Notes under the pieces: model-generated
Seen by the model: only the letters and a program-made list of their open reading frames with translations
Told to the model about the DNA's origin: nothing
The model's database searches: none
Translations under genes and position numbers: made by a program
Part shown: positions 14,273 to 22,875 of the stretch, in pieces
Numbering within the stretch: the first letter of the stretch is position 1
Layout: each line of letters opens with the position of its first letter
DNA from: an uncultured Selenomonadaceae bacterium
Lineage (GTDB): Bacteria; Bacillota; Negativicutes; Selenomonadales; Selenomonadaceae
Direction: 5' to 3'
Assembly (NCBI GenBank): GCA_937902665.1
Contig: CALELM010000060.1
Location: forward strand, 1-28,810
DNA: 28,810 bases

Positions 14273-16054
14273 TCAGTCAAGCAAGGAAAGCTCCATATTT
14301 CCTTTGGTTCCAGAAAATTTAAATCGAAACTTTTTAAAGATTCCTATACCGGTATTTTCATCATAGCTGTCAACGGGTCCAGACATGGAATCCGTTGCAT
14401 ATTCATTTTGCCAATCATAATTGATGTACAGCTTTCCCCCTACATTGGAAACTGTTACCTGAGCCATGCCTGAACCCCATTTTACGGGATAGCTTCCAAC
14501 AACATTCTCAACCGAATATGGAGCTGTATTTTTTTCTATTATTTCCCCGTTCCCGTACAAGGTAAAACCTGCTGTTTTGTTCAACTCTGCATCTGCCATC
14601 TTTTGAAGCAGGGCATCAAGGGAATCTCTGTCTACTCCAAATCGATTCGCAATAGCAGTTACGCCTGTTGCTATTGCATTATCAAAAGCTTCGCCATATT
14701 TGGCACCGTCCCCCGCATCTCTGATTGCTTCGGCGGCTTTTACATAATCTTCCGAGGAAAGATTTGCTTTCATGGTTTCTTCTTCACGGATAGCTTCAGC
14801 GGCTTCTTCGGGTGTCATGTCCATAGCGGCTAGTTGCTCCTTGCCGGAAGGCGTGTTCAATTGACTTACCGGAATGCCGGCAGTTCTTACCTGCCGACCG
14901 CTGGCGTCAATAGCTTCCTTGATGACCGTAAAAACGGTTTCTTCTCCCTGTTCATTTGCCACTGCCGTACTGAGGAACGACGCTCCTGTCGAAAAGATTT
15001 GGCTAACCTGCATCGCCGTAACAATGTTATTGGGATCGCCGGTAGTCGCCATCTCTGCCAGTTCTTTTGTACATTCGCTTAAGCTTTTGCTTAAAGACTC
15101 TGCTTTAATATTAAAAGTCAACACACCGCAAACGGCATCGGCGGCTTCGGTTACCTTCAAGCCTTTGTTAAGCAAAGCAATCTCCTCACCTGTTACCAGT
15201 ACATGCGCCGTCTGTGCTGCATCCAAGGTGGTATCGGCGATTTTTACCAGTCCGGCTCCGGCACAGAGAGCTGCTGAAGTGCCCCATGCGGCAGGCATGG
15301 TCAGGACAGCGATACCGATTCCCGCCGCTTTGCCAACGGTTTTGGTAACATTTGCCGAGCGGTAAAGAATATCGTAGCCGATATCTTCCCAGGACCTACC
15401 TTCACCACCGCCGATACGCTCCGGATAAATATCTTTCATGACATCACAAGCTGTAGAAAAGTTGGTATCCAAAACTTGCGTCAGTGCAAAAAGTTGTTTT
15501 TCTTCGGGATAAGCCTCAATAAACTCTTTAATGGCTTCTTTGTTGTCTTTAGCGTATATTTCTTCTTTGGATTTAGGATTTCTTGTTGTCTTCTTTATCT
15601 TCTTTTTTTCTTCTGCTGCATAGGCGGTGCTCATAAATTGTATGCCCTTGTTTTCAAGTTGGGCATAACTTTTATAATCACTGCTTCGTGACATTTCCAA
15701 CAAACGTATATTGTAATACAGGGCATAGGTAGATGCATTTTTTCCGCTCTGCCATGCTTTTTTCATTTTGTCTGCAAGGGCTGAAAATTCGTTGGCATTT
15801 CCTTTTTTCAGATCGTAATGAGCGACTGCCTGCGTATAAGCGTTAGCTACAGCATAACGGCGCAGTGCTTCCTGTGTCAGTGCTTCGCCCAGCAGCAGAG
15901 CTTTGCTCGGACAGGGCTTGTCCACCTGAATTACGCCCTTGGGAAGTTTTTCCTTATCTACTTTAAAGCTGCTTTCCGAACCGCATCCTGCAAAGCACAT
16001 AGCAAATAAACTCACTGCCGTAAGCAATGCTGTAAGTTTCATCCATTTTTTCAT
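14273..16054 (-). CDS. Large lipoprotein of unknown function (593 aa)
   Basis: Not recognised as a named family. Start ATG 16054 follows AGGAGGAAG. The signal sequence MKKWMKLTALLTAV ends in a lipobox-like AMCFAGC (Cys about 23), so it should be a lipoprotein. Residues about 40-200 are helical, with a lysine-rich stretch KKKIKKTTRNPKSKEE. A glycine/alanine-rich hydrophobic segment (about 235-285, GKAAGIGIAVLTMPAAWG) may insert in a membrane. Helical acidic segments with repeated AAEAIR follow (about 420-460). The last 80 residues form a beta-rich domain (VVGSYPVKWGSG to the end) reminiscent of lipocalin-like or calycin-like ligand-binding folds. It has no recognisable catalytic motif. Confidence 0.85.
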   Translation of the reverse strand: MKKWMKLTALLTAVSLFAMCFAGCGSESSFKVDKEKLPKGVIQVDKPCPSKALLLGEALTQEALRRYAVANAYTQAVAHYDLKKGNANEFSALADKMKKAWQSGKNASTYALYYNIRLLEMSRSSDYKSYAQLENKGIQFMSTAYAAEEKKKIKKTTRNPKSKEEIYAKDNKEAIKEFIEAYPEEKQLFALTQVLDTNFSTACDVMKDIYPERIGGGEGRSWEDIGYDILYRSANVTKTVGKAAGIGIAVLTMPAAWGTSAALCAGAGLVKIADTTLDAAQTAHVLVTGEEIALLNKGLKVTEAADAVCGVLTFNIKAESLSKSLSECTKELAEMATTGDPNNIVTAMQVSQIFSTGASFLSTAVANEQGEETVFTVIKEAIDASGRQVRTAGIPVSQLNTPSGKEQLAAMDMTPEEAAEAIREEETMKANLSSEDYVKAAEAIRDAGDGAKYGEAFDNAIATGVTAIANRFGVDRDSLDALLQKMADAELNKTAGFTLYGNGEIIEKNTAPYSVENVVGSYPVKWGSGMAQVTVSNVGGKLYINYDWQNEYATDSMSGPVDSYDENTGIGIFKKFRFKFSGTKGNMELSLLD

Positions 16055-16163
16055 ACGTCTTCCTCCTATCATAAAATGAACTCCTGCCAAAAAATAAGCT
16101 TCACCATTAGTCTTGCTGCCGTCTTTCTTAAATCGAGCCTCCTTTATCGTGCAGTACTACGCT

Positions 16164-16191
16164 ATCCTATTTACTAATAATTTATTGACAA
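16164..16191 (-). promoter_or_regulatory. Possible promoter of the lipoprotein gene, overlapping the tRNA promoter
   Basis: On the minus strand: -35 TTGTCA (16191-16186), a 16-bp spacer and -10 TAGGAT (16169-16164). Its -35 overlaps that of the divergent tRNA-Arg promoter because TTGACAA reads TTGTCAA on the other strand. Confidence 0.35.
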
Positions 16192-16213
16192 ATATAAGCA
16201 TAGATGTCATAAT
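16185..16213 (+). promoter_or_regulatory. tRNA-Arg promoter
   Basis: -35 TTGACA (16185-16190), a 17-bp spacer and -10 CATAAT (16208-16213), 13 nt before the tRNA. Confidence 0.8.
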
Positions 16214-16226
16214 AACAAGTGTTGTC

Positions 16227-16301
16227 GCGCTCGTAGTCCAGTGGATAGGACGTTGGCCTCCGGAGCCGAAAGCGTGGGTTCGACTCCCGCCGAGCGCACC
16301 A
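16227..16301 (+). tRNA. tRNA-Arg (anticodon CCG)
   Basis: A cloverleaf fits completely: acceptor GCGCTCG/CGAGCGC, D-stem GTCC/GGAC, anticodon stem TTGGC/GCCGA with loop CTCCGGA giving anticodon CCG (reads CGG), T-stem GTGGG/CCCGC with the TTCGACT loop. CCA is encoded (16299-16301). It is a single tRNA with its own promoter and terminator. Confidence 0.97.
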
Positions 16302-16314
16302 TTTTGAATAAACG

Positions 16315-16352
16315 AATTTCCTCAGCATATAACTTGCTGGGGAATTTTTTAT
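16315..16352 (+). terminator. tRNA-Arg terminator
   Basis: AATTTCCTCAGCA (16315-16327) pairs with TGCTGGGGAATT (16335-16346), with one bulged T and one wobble, followed by a T-run (16345-16350). It may also stop minus-strand transcription of the Ntn hydrolase gene. Confidence 0.85.
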
Positions 16353-16388
16353 ATTGAAGAAGGGGACATCTTTAGCTTCGCTATTTTC

Positions 16389-17075
16389 CTATTCAAATTT
16401 ATGAATTTGTATCTCATCCCATTTTTGCTGTTCACACCAATAGACTGCTCTATCTGTGACATCATAAACCATAGAGACTACGGTTGGGCAAACTGTCTGT
16501 GCAACACTTTTTAGAATATCAAAGCAGTCTGCCACACCAAAATCATTGGAAGCAGCCTTAAGCATCTGCATAGCGGTTTCATATCTGTCATAGCCCATCC
16601 ACGGATGCTCTTCACTTTTTCCTTTAAACGGTGAAAAGTTGGTCAGCACCTTGTATTCAGGTTTCTCATAATACTTAAATCCTTGCCCCGGAATGATATG
16701 AAGCACATTGCCATTTGAATCAGAAAGAGCTCCCATAAATGTAAGCCCGGGGATACTGAATACCTCACGCTTTTCCACAAGAGAACATATCTCTTGGAAA
16801 GTTTTCTTTTGAAGCAGCAGATCTATATCCAGCATTATTATATTTTCGCCTTCACTTACTGGATTGCTTCTTTCGTCAAAAGGCCAACAAGTCGGCATAC
16901 CGACAAAATCTCCACGTTTATTTGCACCAAACAATGGCATCCAACCTTCAGTGGCATCATTGACTTCAATGTATACGCCTTCTGAATTTTTCCTGACACG
17001 ACATTCCATATCGAGAATATCAAGATTCCATCCAACTATCGTTTTCTTTCTGTTAGATACTATACTTGTACACAT
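16389..17075 (-). CDS. Ntn-hydrolase: choloylglycine hydrolase / linear-amide C-N hydrolase-like
   Basis: A 228-aa N-terminal-nucleophile amidase. After removal of Met the nucleophile would be Cys2 (MCTSIVSNRKK), as in bile-salt hydrolases, penicillin V acylases and peptidase C45 acyltransferases. The GWNLDILD segment supplies the conserved Asp near residue 20, and the strand PGLTFMGALSDSNGNVLHI and VLTNFSPF near 140 fit the alpha-beta-beta-alpha fold. It is shorter than classical bile-salt hydrolases (about 320 aa), so the substrate is uncertain. No signal peptide. ATG 17075 is preceded by GAGGAAA and begins 24 nt after the autotransporter stop codon with no terminator between, so the two are probably one operon. 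Confidence 0.75.
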   Translation of the reverse strand: MCTSIVSNRKKTIVGWNLDILDMECRVRKNSEGVYIEVNDATEGWMPLFGANKRGDFVGMPTCWPFDERSNPVSEGENIIMLDIDLLLQKKTFQEICSLVEKREVFSIPGLTFMGALSDSNGNVLHIIPGQGFKYYEKPEYKVLTNFSPFKGKSEEHPWMGYDRYETAMQMLKAASNDFGVADCFDILKSVAQTVCPTVVSMVYDVTDRAVYWCEQQKWDEIQIHKFE

Positions 17076-17099
17076 ATTTTTTCCTCATCTTCTAAGTGC

Positions 17100-20057
17100 T
17101 TAGAAATTCCACTGGAACTGCGCACTTGCACCTATGCCCCGCTGTTTGCCGATGCTGCCGATGAAGCCGAAATTGCCCTCGCACTTGCCATTGGATGATT
17201 TCACCTTCATACCCAGCTCAAGGATACCAGTCTCACCCTTTACACTAGGTGCTGGAATGGAGATGGAATAAGGACCAGGGGATAATACAGCATTGGCCGT
17301 GCTGCCGAACTCATGCTGCCATGCAAGACCAGCATACACATCCTGATTTTTATCTATTTTATGGGTGTACCGGAAACCCAAACGGGTGCGGACAGAATTT
17401 ATAGCATCAAAGCCATAGACATGGCCAGAAGAGAGCGTGGCCGTACTGCTGCCCTGACGTGTGTAGAAGATTTTACCGTAGCAGTCCATAGTATCGTCCT
17501 CATTGAGCTTCACTGTCTTGCCTGCACCGGCGTGGAGGGCGTAGAAGGTTGCCGAGTTGTCGTAGTTCATACCACCGAGGAGGCTGCTCTTATAGTCGTT
17601 CTTCAAACGGCCTGCCTGAAGAGATCCTTCGTAGTAGAAACCATCCTTGTTCTCCTGCTTGATCATAGCTCCCACACCCCAGAAACTGCTGTCACCCGAA
17701 CCATGAGTGCCATTGTCCAAATAAGAATCGTAGCTGCCTTTGCCATACTCCACAATAGGAGCAAACATGAGCTTGCCCTGGCTATTGGTTACTTCCTTGG
17801 CAAAGCCGATACCTACATTCCAAGCATTCATATCTACATAAGAGCCAGAATTCTGGCGCATGCTGCTGCCGCCGATGGATGCGAAGGGAGCCATGCTGCG
17901 ATCGCCGTCACCGCTGCCATTGACAGCTTCAGCCGCTTCACTGAACCCTTGATTTGCCATCATGTCCATGGCACCATTTACGAGAGCTACCCCCACAATT
18001 TGAGTTTCAACAGGTGATTTTGTGATTTCATTTGCTTTGTCGTTTGCATGGTTAAAGGTAATCGTGCCATTATCAGCCATGGTACCGATGTTTTCAACCA
18101 AACCATCGGTAATGGTATAGGCAGCAATGCCATTCACCTTACCTCCGCCGATAAGACTAATGGATTTACCTTCTTCAATCTCGCCTATATTCCGTACATT
18201 AACCTTAACATTTGCTTTGTTAATATAAGCAGTTCCCGAAACATTCAACCGAGTGCCTTCTGCATCACCATAAAAATTAATTTTTGCTTCCTCTGCATAA
18301 AGGTTGCCGTCTATGGTATGGCCTGCATTGTAGACATTGAGATTTCCGCCTGGGAGTGCTTCTATTGCTCCTTCTACCGATATGTCTTCACTATTTTTGA
18401 ACCAATTAAGAAGCACCTCGCCCGTAATCTTGGCAGTTCCTGTACCATCGGCCGTACCTAAGGTTACGCCATTGTTAAACACATTTGCTTTCTCATTTCC
18501 ACCCCAGGTACCTCCAGCGAATACATTGCCATCAACAGTACCATCAGCGACCACTACAAAGTTATTTTTGGCAATGGTATCAACCTCATCATCAACATAG
18601 CCGCCGTATACATTTCCGGTAAATGTGGCGCCGCCAGTAATGACTACTTTGTTCCCGTCTATTATAGCCTCATGCGCACCCGTAGCACCAAAACCACCGT
18701 AGACTTCACCTTCTACATTACCATCAACGATTACTTCATTTCCCTTTATTGTTGTTAGTCCTTGAGCGCTGGCGCCAGCAACCTTGCCACTGACGGTTCC
18801 GGCGGAGAATATTACTCTGTTTCCTTCTATTATTGCTCTACTTTCTGAACCATCACCGTAACCGCCGAACACATTGCCGTTAATGGTTACTGTTTTGCCC
18901 GCTTCCTGAGCAATTCTTACTTCATTTCCCTTCGCCAGATTTAATGAATTACCACCGTACACATGCACATTATTATCGTTGTCGCCAATTGTTCCACCGG
19001 AAATAATTACCTTATTTCCAATTGCACCATCATTGGCATAGCCACCGCCTATAGTTGTGCAGTTCTCTCCAGCGTTATAACAAGTTATTTCGCCGCCATT
19101 AATGGTCAGCGTATTGTTACTTGCCGTATTAGTTTCCGCGTTAGTCGCATAGCCAGCGTATATGTTAGAGGCGCTAAAGCCGTCAACCCCTTCCGGAAAA
19201 AGTTGAATATTTCCGCCGTTAATTGTCACGGAATTGTTATTGGCTACTGCTGAAGGACCACTCTCCGCGGTGGCATATCCGCCGTAAATACTGCGGGTCA
19301 GATATCTATCGTTGTCCCCTGTCCCTGTATCGTTGATCTTTATTTCTATGTCACTTATTTCAACGCTATTGCCGTTTGCCTGAGCACTGCCGCCCTTTGC
19401 ATTCAGATCATCGTCACCTACGCTTGCTGCATAGCCGCCAGTTATATCGCTATTGCTCTGGCTGGTAAAAGTGCCGCCAGTTATCTTCACGGTATTCCCA
19501 TCCGCCTGAGCCGTGCCGCCCTTTATCTGAACATTGCCGCCCGAGACAGCACCGCGAATCTTATCTGCCGTAATAATAGTTACGGTATTACCATTCGCTG
19601 CCGCCGCATCAGCCGGCGAATAACCGACAACCTTAACATTGCCGCCGTATATTGAACCGGTGAATAAACCGTTATTTACAGTCAGTATACTATTGTTAGC
19701 CTGACCTGAGCCTGTGTATGGCTTGACCGACTTTCCCGCAACAGGGTCTGGAGTGCTATCGCCAATTACCACATTACCACCGGATAAAACAAGCTGATAA
19801 AATGTTCCGTCCAGAATAGTTAAGTTATTGCCATTGGCAATACCCACATTGCCTGACGCATCCGTTACAAGTTCAACATTGCCGCAGTATACCGGGGCTT
19901 CGGTCGTATGATCTCCACTCGCCGTGACGCTATGATTGCTGTCCTCTTTCGTCTCCGCAAACGCCGTCCCATTAACCAGCATTAGTCCAGCAGTCAGAGC
20001 CGCCAGCACCTGACAGGTCAGTTTCTTCCTATTCTTAGTTGATTTAGTTTTTCTCAT
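17100..20057 (-). CDS. Autotransporter (type Va secretion) with repetitive beta-helix passenger
   Basis: A 985-aa surface or secreted protein. Residues 1-34 are a signal peptide with an extended basic start (cleavage AFA). Residues about 50-560 are a repetitive passenger with 15 or more copies of a loose GN-x-VTI-x-GG-x-I-x-G-x-VYGGYA repeat, expected to form a beta-helix. Residues about 715-985 form an outer-membrane beta-barrel: SMAPFASIGGSSMR, alternating aromatic strands, and terminal FQWNF ending in Phe as the BAM-complex signal. The passenger has no obvious protease motif, suggesting an adhesin or structural role; the substrate or receptor is unknown. The ribosome binding site is weak (AGAAAGG, 15 bases out). 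Confidence 0.92.
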   Translation of the reverse strand: MRKTKSTKNRKKLTCQVLAALTAGLMLVNGTAFAETKEDSNHSVTASGDHTTEAPVYCGNVELVTDASGNVGIANGNNLTILDGTFYQLVLSGGNVVIGDSTPDPVAGKSVKPYTGSGQANNSILTVNNGLFTGSIYGGNVKVVGYSPADAAAANGNTVTIITADKIRGAVSGGNVQIKGGTAQADGNTVKITGGTFTSQSNSDITGGYAASVGDDDLNAKGGSAQANGNSVEISDIEIKINDTGTGDNDRYLTRSIYGGYATAESGPSAVANNNSVTINGGNIQLFPEGVDGFSASNIYAGYATNAETNTASNNTLTINGGEITCYNAGENCTTIGGGYANDGAIGNKVIISGGTIGDNDNNVHVYGGNSLNLAKGNEVRIAQEAGKTVTINGNVFGGYGDGSESRAIIEGNRVIFSAGTVSGKVAGASAQGLTTIKGNEVIVDGNVEGEVYGGFGATGAHEAIIDGNKVVITGGATFTGNVYGGYVDDEVDTIAKNNFVVVADGTVDGNVFAGGTWGGNEKANVFNNGVTLGTADGTGTAKITGEVLLNWFKNSEDISVEGAIEALPGGNLNVYNAGHTIDGNLYAEEAKINFYGDAEGTRLNVSGTAYINKANVKVNVRNIGEIEEGKSISLIGGGKVNGIAAYTITDGLVENIGTMADNGTITFNHANDKANEITKSPVETQIVGVALVNGAMDMMANQGFSEAAEAVNGSGDGDRSMAPFASIGGSSMRQNSGSYVDMNAWNVGIGFAKEVTNSQGKLMFAPIVEYGKGSYDSYLDNGTHGSGDSSFWGVGAMIKQENKDGFYYEGSLQAGRLKNDYKSSLLGGMNYDNSATFYALHAGAGKTVKLNEDDTMDCYGKIFYTRQGSSTATLSSGHVYGFDAINSVRTRLGFRYTHKIDKNQDVYAGLAWQHEFGSTANAVLSPGPYSISIPAPSVKGETGILELGMKVKSSNGKCEGNFGFIGSIGKQRGIGASAQFQWNF

Positions 20058-20148
20058 TTTAACTTTTCAAACCTTTCTCCCATAGCATCGTAAATACATT
20101 AATTATATGCAGTGCAAGAAATTAGAATTAATATTCATGAATGAACAC

Positions 20149-20177
20149 ATTGTAACATAAATATTCCAGTTATTAAA
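20149..20177 (-). promoter_or_regulatory. Probable autotransporter promoter (extended -10)
   Basis: On the minus strand: -10 TACAAT (20154-20149) preceded by TG at the extended -10 position, a 17-bp spacer, and a weak -35 TTTAAT (20177-20172). A 10-bp perfect palindrome ATTCATGAAT (20133-20142) lies at the predicted start site. A second TATAAT about 40 bp downstream lacks a -35. Confidence 0.5.
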
Positions 20178-20240
20178 GCTGACATACTATCTATTTTTCG
20201 ATTATGAAGCAGCTCGATTATTGAGATATACGTTCATTCA

Positions 20241-20258
20241 TTGTTTACGCGTAAACAA
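20241..20258. promoter_or_regulatory. 18-bp perfect palindrome, operator candidate for the molybdo-hydroxylase operon
   Basis: TTGTTTACGCGTAAACAA is its own reverse complement over 18 bp. It overlaps the -35 region of the plus-strand promoter (TTGTTT 20241, 17 bp, TAGTAT 20264; or TTTACG 20243, 18 bp, TATTAT 20267). This placement is typical of a dimeric repressor operator. The regulator is not encoded in the window. Confidence 0.7.
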
Positions 20259-20323
20259 AACAATAGTATTATATTTATAACGCCATTATTCAAGAAAATG
20301 CCATACTGATTTGGAGTAAAACC

Positions 20324-20872
20324 ATGAACATCTTTTTAACGGGAGATAAAAACATCGGAAAAACTACCATTATAAGAAAAGTACTAGCGGCTACTAATTT
20401 TAAGGTCGGCGGTTTTTTTACATTCTTTGCAGAAGATAAGCCCCATTCCAACCTGTACATGTGCGAAGCGGGAAAAGCACCCGTATTGGAAAAGAATAAC
20501 ATTGTGGCAGTCAGGAACGCAGGATCATGCACTCCTTATTCCGAAAAATTCGATAATTTAGGCTGCCTTTATATTCGAAAAGCATTATTGCGCAACTTGG
20601 ATATCTTAATCGCAGATGAATGTGGTTTTTTGGAAGAAAACAGCCTTTTGTTTCAGGAAGAATTGCTAAACGCCTTATCATCAGATGTACCGATACTCGG
20701 TGCAGTAAAAAAGAATTCTTGCGGTTGGCTTAGTAAAATCGTCAATCATCCCAAGGTTCAAGTGATAGAGATTACAGTGAAAAATCGTGATCTGCTAGTG
20801 CCAAAAATTATTAAGCATTATGAAAAATTAGTGCATAGCAAGAAGGATACGAAATATGACATGCTTTTTTAA
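20324..20872 (+). CDS. P-loop nucleoside-triphosphatase, THEP1/NTPase_1-like
   Basis: A 182-aa P-loop protein of the THEP1 type. Walker A is GDKNIGKTT (residues 7-15), followed by KVGGFFTF typical of this family, and a Walker B-like LDILIADECGFLEE (about 93-106) with the catalytic acidic pair. It is probably a small NTPase; its role in this setting may be in nucleotide or cofactor handling, or as a chaperone for metal/cofactor delivery, but this is inferred. ATG 20324 follows GGAG at eight bases. It is the first gene of the operon and overlaps the binding-protein gene by 17 bp. Confidence 0.75.
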   Translation: MNIFLTGDKNIGKTTIIRKVLAATNFKVGGFFTFFAEDKPHSNLYMCEAGKAPVLEKNNIVAVRNAGSCTPYSEKFDNLGCLYIRKALLRNLDILIADECGFLEENSLLFQEELLNALSSDVPILGAVKKNSCGWLSKIVNHPKVQVIEITVKNRDLLVPKIIKHYEKLVHSKKDTKYDMLF

Positions 20873-21887
20873 AAAATTTTTGCTGTCAGCAATATTTATT
20901 GTTTTTTTCTGCTCTTCCTGTTCTTTCCATAATCCCCAAAACCAAAACGAGGAACCCCCTCTTATTTCCTTAACAGATCAAGCAGGACGAAACGTTGAAC
21001 TTACCGCATACGCCCAAAGGGTCGTAAGTTGCTATTACATTACCTCATACGCCATGATGTCCTTGGGGATTGCCGATCAACTTGTGGGAATAGAAGATAA
21101 AGCCGATACACGCCCCATTTACAAAATGTGTTCCCCAAATCTCTTGGAATTGCCCTCTGTTGGGACACTTAAAAATTGCAATATTGAAAAAATTGCTTCT
21201 TTAAAACCGGATATCGTACTTATGCCTAAAAGGCTCTTGGAATACGCCTCCGCTTTAGAAAATCTTGGCATCAAGGTTCTGGCAGTCGATCCGGAAACAC
21301 AGGAGTCTTCGCAAGAAATGCTCCATTTAATCGGCAAAACCTGTAACGCAGAGGATAAAGCTGGAAAACTTTATTCTTACAGGGAACAGAAGATTTCTTG
21401 GCTGCAAAACAAGCTGAAAAACTCTGGCAGGCCATCGGTCTATATGTGTTCCACCTCTTCCTACATGAGTACAGCCCCCAGCGGCATGTACCAGCATGAT
21501 CTCATAAAAAATGCAGGCGGAACAAATACGGCAGGGCATTTGCCGGGTTCATACTGGGTACAAGTATCTTATGAAGATATTTTGTCGATGAATCCAGAAG
21601 TCATAATTATACCCATGGGCGCCAATTATTCTGCGGAAGACATTTATAAAGATGAGCAGCTCAGATATGTTGACGCAGTAAAAAATCATAGTGTACATGC
21701 CATGCCCTCAAATTTTGAAGAGTGGGATTCCCCTATCCCATCCAATGTATTGGGGATTTTATGGCTAGCAACCATATTGCATGGTGACATATATTCCAGC
21801 AATGCTTTCAAGGAGGATGTGCAATATTTCTATGAAACATTTTACGGATTTACACCTTCTAAAAAAGATCTGGAACTCACCGAGTAA
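20856..21887 (+). CDS. ABC-importer substrate-binding lipoprotein, FepB/BtuF family
   Basis: A 343-aa cluster A-II periplasmic binding protein. A signal sequence ends in the lipobox-like FFCSSC (Cys about 22), so it is membrane-anchored. Typical features are the opening LTDQAGRNVELTAYAQRVVSC, SLGIADQLVGIEDKAD, KPDIVLMPKR, LGIKVLAVDPET, a GGTNTAGH motif and VQVSYEDILSMNPEVIIIP. Members carry iron chelates, heme, cobalamin or molybdate/tungstate. Its place upstream of molybdenum-enzyme genes makes an oxyanion of Mo/W or a hydroxylase substrate plausible. ATG 20856 lies within the end of the NTPase gene, with AAGGA upstream. Confidence 0.9.
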   Translation: MTCFFKKFLLSAIFIVFFCSSCSFHNPQNQNEEPPLISLTDQAGRNVELTAYAQRVVSCYYITSYAMMSLGIADQLVGIEDKADTRPIYKMCSPNLLELPSVGTLKNCNIEKIASLKPDIVLMPKRLLEYASALENLGIKVLAVDPETQESSQEMLHLIGKTCNAEDKAGKLYSYREQKISWLQNKLKNSGRPSVYMCSTSSYMSTAPSGMYQHDLIKNAGGTNTAGHLPGSYWVQVSYEDILSMNPEVIIIPMGANYSAEDIYKDEQLRYVDAVKNHSVHAMPSNFEEWDSPIPSNVLGILWLATILHGDIYSSNAFKEDVQYFYETFYGFTPSKKDLELTE

Positions 21888-22875
21888 ACCTACCTATTTT
21901 ATCCTCTTTTGGGCAATGGCCAGCTTGCTCTTGCTTTCTGTTTTTTCTGTCTGCATAGGGAATTACCCGCTTTCCATGCAGGACATAACCCATATATTGC
22001 TTGGAAATGCTGCAAGCCCGATAGACACAAGCGTGTTTTATCAAGTCAGGCTTCCCCGCGCAACTATGGCAATTCTTGCTGGAATCGTTTTAGGCATATC
22101 AGGCGGCATTTATCAGCTTGTCTTTGAAAATGCGCTTGCCTCTCCAGATTTAACGGGGGTAGCTTCGGGAGCGGCACTCGGCGCTGCTGTCGCCATGTTT
22201 CTTGGATACGAGGTATTCGTCAGAATCGGATTCGCTTTTGCAGGAGGAGTAATAACGCTTGCTCTGGTATTGCTCGTAGTTTACGCTGTCAAAGCAGTTG
22301 GTGTTTATGTTTATATTTTAGTAGGTCTTATCGTTTCATCGGCAGCTCAGGCAGGCTTGATGCTGCTGAAAGCATTGGCAAATAAAGAGGGCATTGTTAT
22401 CGCCATTGAATACTGGACAATGGGAAGCTTTTCTGCTATGACAAGCCAGAAACTGTTGTATGCGGCAATCATTGCAGTTCCTGCTGTGTTGATTCTTCTG
22501 CTTTTTGAAAAACAGGCAAAAATACTTTCCATGGGAGCGGAAACGGCTTTATCGGTAGGACTTTCTGTATCCTTTTGGAGAGCCGTCTTGCTCATTTTAT
22601 CTACCTTGGCAGTTTCCGCCATAGTTTCAGTAAGCGGTGTCATCAGTTTTGCAGGACTGATTGCTCCGCACATAGTATTTCTCCTGATAAAACATAAAGG
22701 AAGCTTCTATCTCCTTTTATGCGGAATTGCTGGAGGGATTTTACTTGTTTCCGCTGATTTATTGGCACGCTGCGCATTAAGCGGCATAGAGCTTCCATTG
22801 AGTGTTTTCACCGTGATGTTTGCTCTCCCGATATTCATAATATTACTCTTGCAACGAGGAAAAAATCATGCTTGA
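21832..22875 (+). CDS. ABC-importer permease, FecCD/BtuC family
   Basis: A 347-aa integral inner-membrane protein with about ten hydrophobic helices, the FecCD/BtuC hallmark. Conserved segments are QVRLPRATMAILAGIVLGISGGIYQLVFENALASPDLTGVASGAALGA and, near the end, SVSGVISFAGLIAPHIVFLL, the loop that contacts the ATPase. ATG 21832 is used because AAGGAGG (21810-21816) lies 15 bases upstream; ATG 21817 touches that site. The reading overlaps the binding-protein gene by 56 bp, so translational coupling is expected. It functions as a homodimer with the neighbouring ATPase. Confidence 0.92.
   Translation: MKHFTDLHLLKKIWNSPSKPTYFILFWAMASLLLLSVFSVCIGNYPLSMQDITHILLGNAASPIDTSVFYQVRLPRATMAILAGIVLGISGGIYQLVFENALASPDLTGVASGAALGAAVAMFLGYEVFVRIGFAFAGGVITLALVLLVVYAVKAVGVYVYILVGLIVSSAAQAGLMLLKALANKEGIVIAIEYWTMGSFSAMTSQKLLYAAIIAVPAVLILLLFEKQAKILSMGAETALSVGLSVSFWRAVLLILSTLAVSAIVSVSGVISFAGLIAPHIVFLLIKHKGSFYLLLCGIAGGILLVSADLLARCALSGIELPLSVFTVMFALPIFIILLLQRGKNHA

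Noticed and set aside
17100..20057. DNA repeats in the autotransporter as a CRISPR-like array
   Set aside because: The repeats are degenerate, in frame and encode the beta-helix units; there are no uniform spacers.
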